Shown here: in pieces, positions 63,848-64,000 of the stretch | Numbering within the stretch: position 1 is the stretch's first letter | Layout of the letters: each line of letters starts with the position of its first letter | Assembly (NCBI RefSeq): GCF_019916025.1 | Contig: NZ_CP079737.1 | Location: 620,001-684,000 of the forward strand | Reading direction: 5' to 3' | DNA from: Paraclostridium bifermentans | GTDB taxonomy: Bacteria; Bacillota; Clostridia; Peptostreptococcales; Peptostreptococcaceae | DNA length: 64,000 nt | Notes under the pieces: generated by a model | The model's input: the letters and a program-made list of their open reading frames with translations, nothing else | Told to the model about the DNA's origin: nothing | The model's database searches: none | Program-made: the position numbers and the translations under genes

Positions 63848-64000
63848 ATGGTTAACATAGGAAACGATTGGGATGAAATATTAAAAGGTGAATTTGAAAA
63901 ACCATATTATTTGAAATTAAGAGAGTTTTTAAAAGAGGAATATAAAAATAATATTATATATCCTGATATGCATGACATATTTAATGCATTGAAATATACA
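63848..64000 (+). CDS. ung: Uracil-DNA glycosylase, 3' end outside the window
   Basis: The first 51 residues of a family 1 uracil-DNA glycosylase, the base-excision enzyme that removes uracil from DNA. NDWDEILKGEFEKPYYLKL and IYPDMHDIFNALKYT match the N-terminal region before the catalytic GQDPYH loop, which would come next. GTAGGTGAAG precedes the start. It lies 14 bases after the NusG-II gene. Confidence 0.88.
   Translation, partial: MVNIGNDWDEILKGEFEKPYYLKLREFLKEEYKNNIIYPDMHDIFNALKYT

Noticed and set aside
1-64000. CRISPR array, insertion sequence or prophage
   Set aside because: No spaced repeat array, transposase, integrase or phage structural gene is visible; the window is ordinary chromosomal core with a few accessory genes.

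Overview
The window is AT-rich DNA with genes packed into short operons, mostly separated by clear intrinsic terminators. Gene content and order point to an anaerobic Firmicute of the class Clostridia, most likely the Peptostreptococcaceae (the Clostridioides, Paeniclostridium and Romboutsia side). The signs are a complete Rnf complex, a selenocysteine operon with a UGA-containing selD, an iron-sulfur serine dehydratase, a flavodiiron protein, Prp next to an L27 with a cleavable leader, and a leucine T-box. The family is an inference from content, not from a search. I see no insertion sequence, prophage, CRISPR array, rRNA or tRNA.

Layout. 1-5.1 kb: polA (5' end outside the window), coaE, a lytic transglycosylase, an oligopeptide-type binding lipoprotein and a small heavy-metal-binding protein. 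5.1-8.9 kb: arginase on the minus strand, an unrecognised 202-aa protein, an exported endonuclease/phosphatase-family protein and a SPOR-domain membrane protein. 9-14.1 kb: rnfCDGEAB. 14.2-24.6 kb: the cell-shape and division block maf-radC-mreBCD-mrdA-minCDE-rodA-mgsA. 24.6-25.8 kb: flavodiiron protein (minus). 26.1-33.1 kb: two radical-SAM-family proteins, rng, then rplU-prp-rpmA behind an L21 leader, obgE and yhbY. 33.3-37.1 kb: CoA-disulfide reductase-like flavoprotein, cation/proton antiporter, MerR/TipAS regulator. 37.2-46.4 kb: two near-duplicate kup genes enclosing a response regulator, histidine kinase, ABC ATPase and FtsX-type permease. 46.5-49.1 kb: recX (minus), nadD-yqeK-rsfS. 49.1-55.7 kb: T-box and leuS, then ilvA, ridA, sdaAB and sdaAA. 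55.7-57.8 kb: a D,D-carboxypeptidase (minus) and comEA. 57.9-62.2 kb: selD-selA-selB. 62.2-64 kb: apbE (minus), a NusG-II-domain protein and the start of ung.

How the genes fit together. Rnf couples ferredoxin oxidation to an ion gradient. Its RnfD and RnfG subunits carry covalent FMN, which an ApbE-type enzyme attaches, and one is encoded near the right end. Serine and threonine deamination (sdaAB/sdaAA, ilvA) sits with RidA, which clears the reactive enamine intermediates. The selDAB operon makes selenocysteine and delivers it to ribosomes, and SelD itself needs selenocysteine.

Most notable structure outside genes. Two long imperfect hairpins, at 28685-28785 and 62232-62361, share an architecture and several short sequence landmarks although their main stems differ in sequence. 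They look like two members of one structured RNA or palindromic repeat family that I cannot name. A third, different hairpin lies between the leuS T-box terminator and the leuS start.
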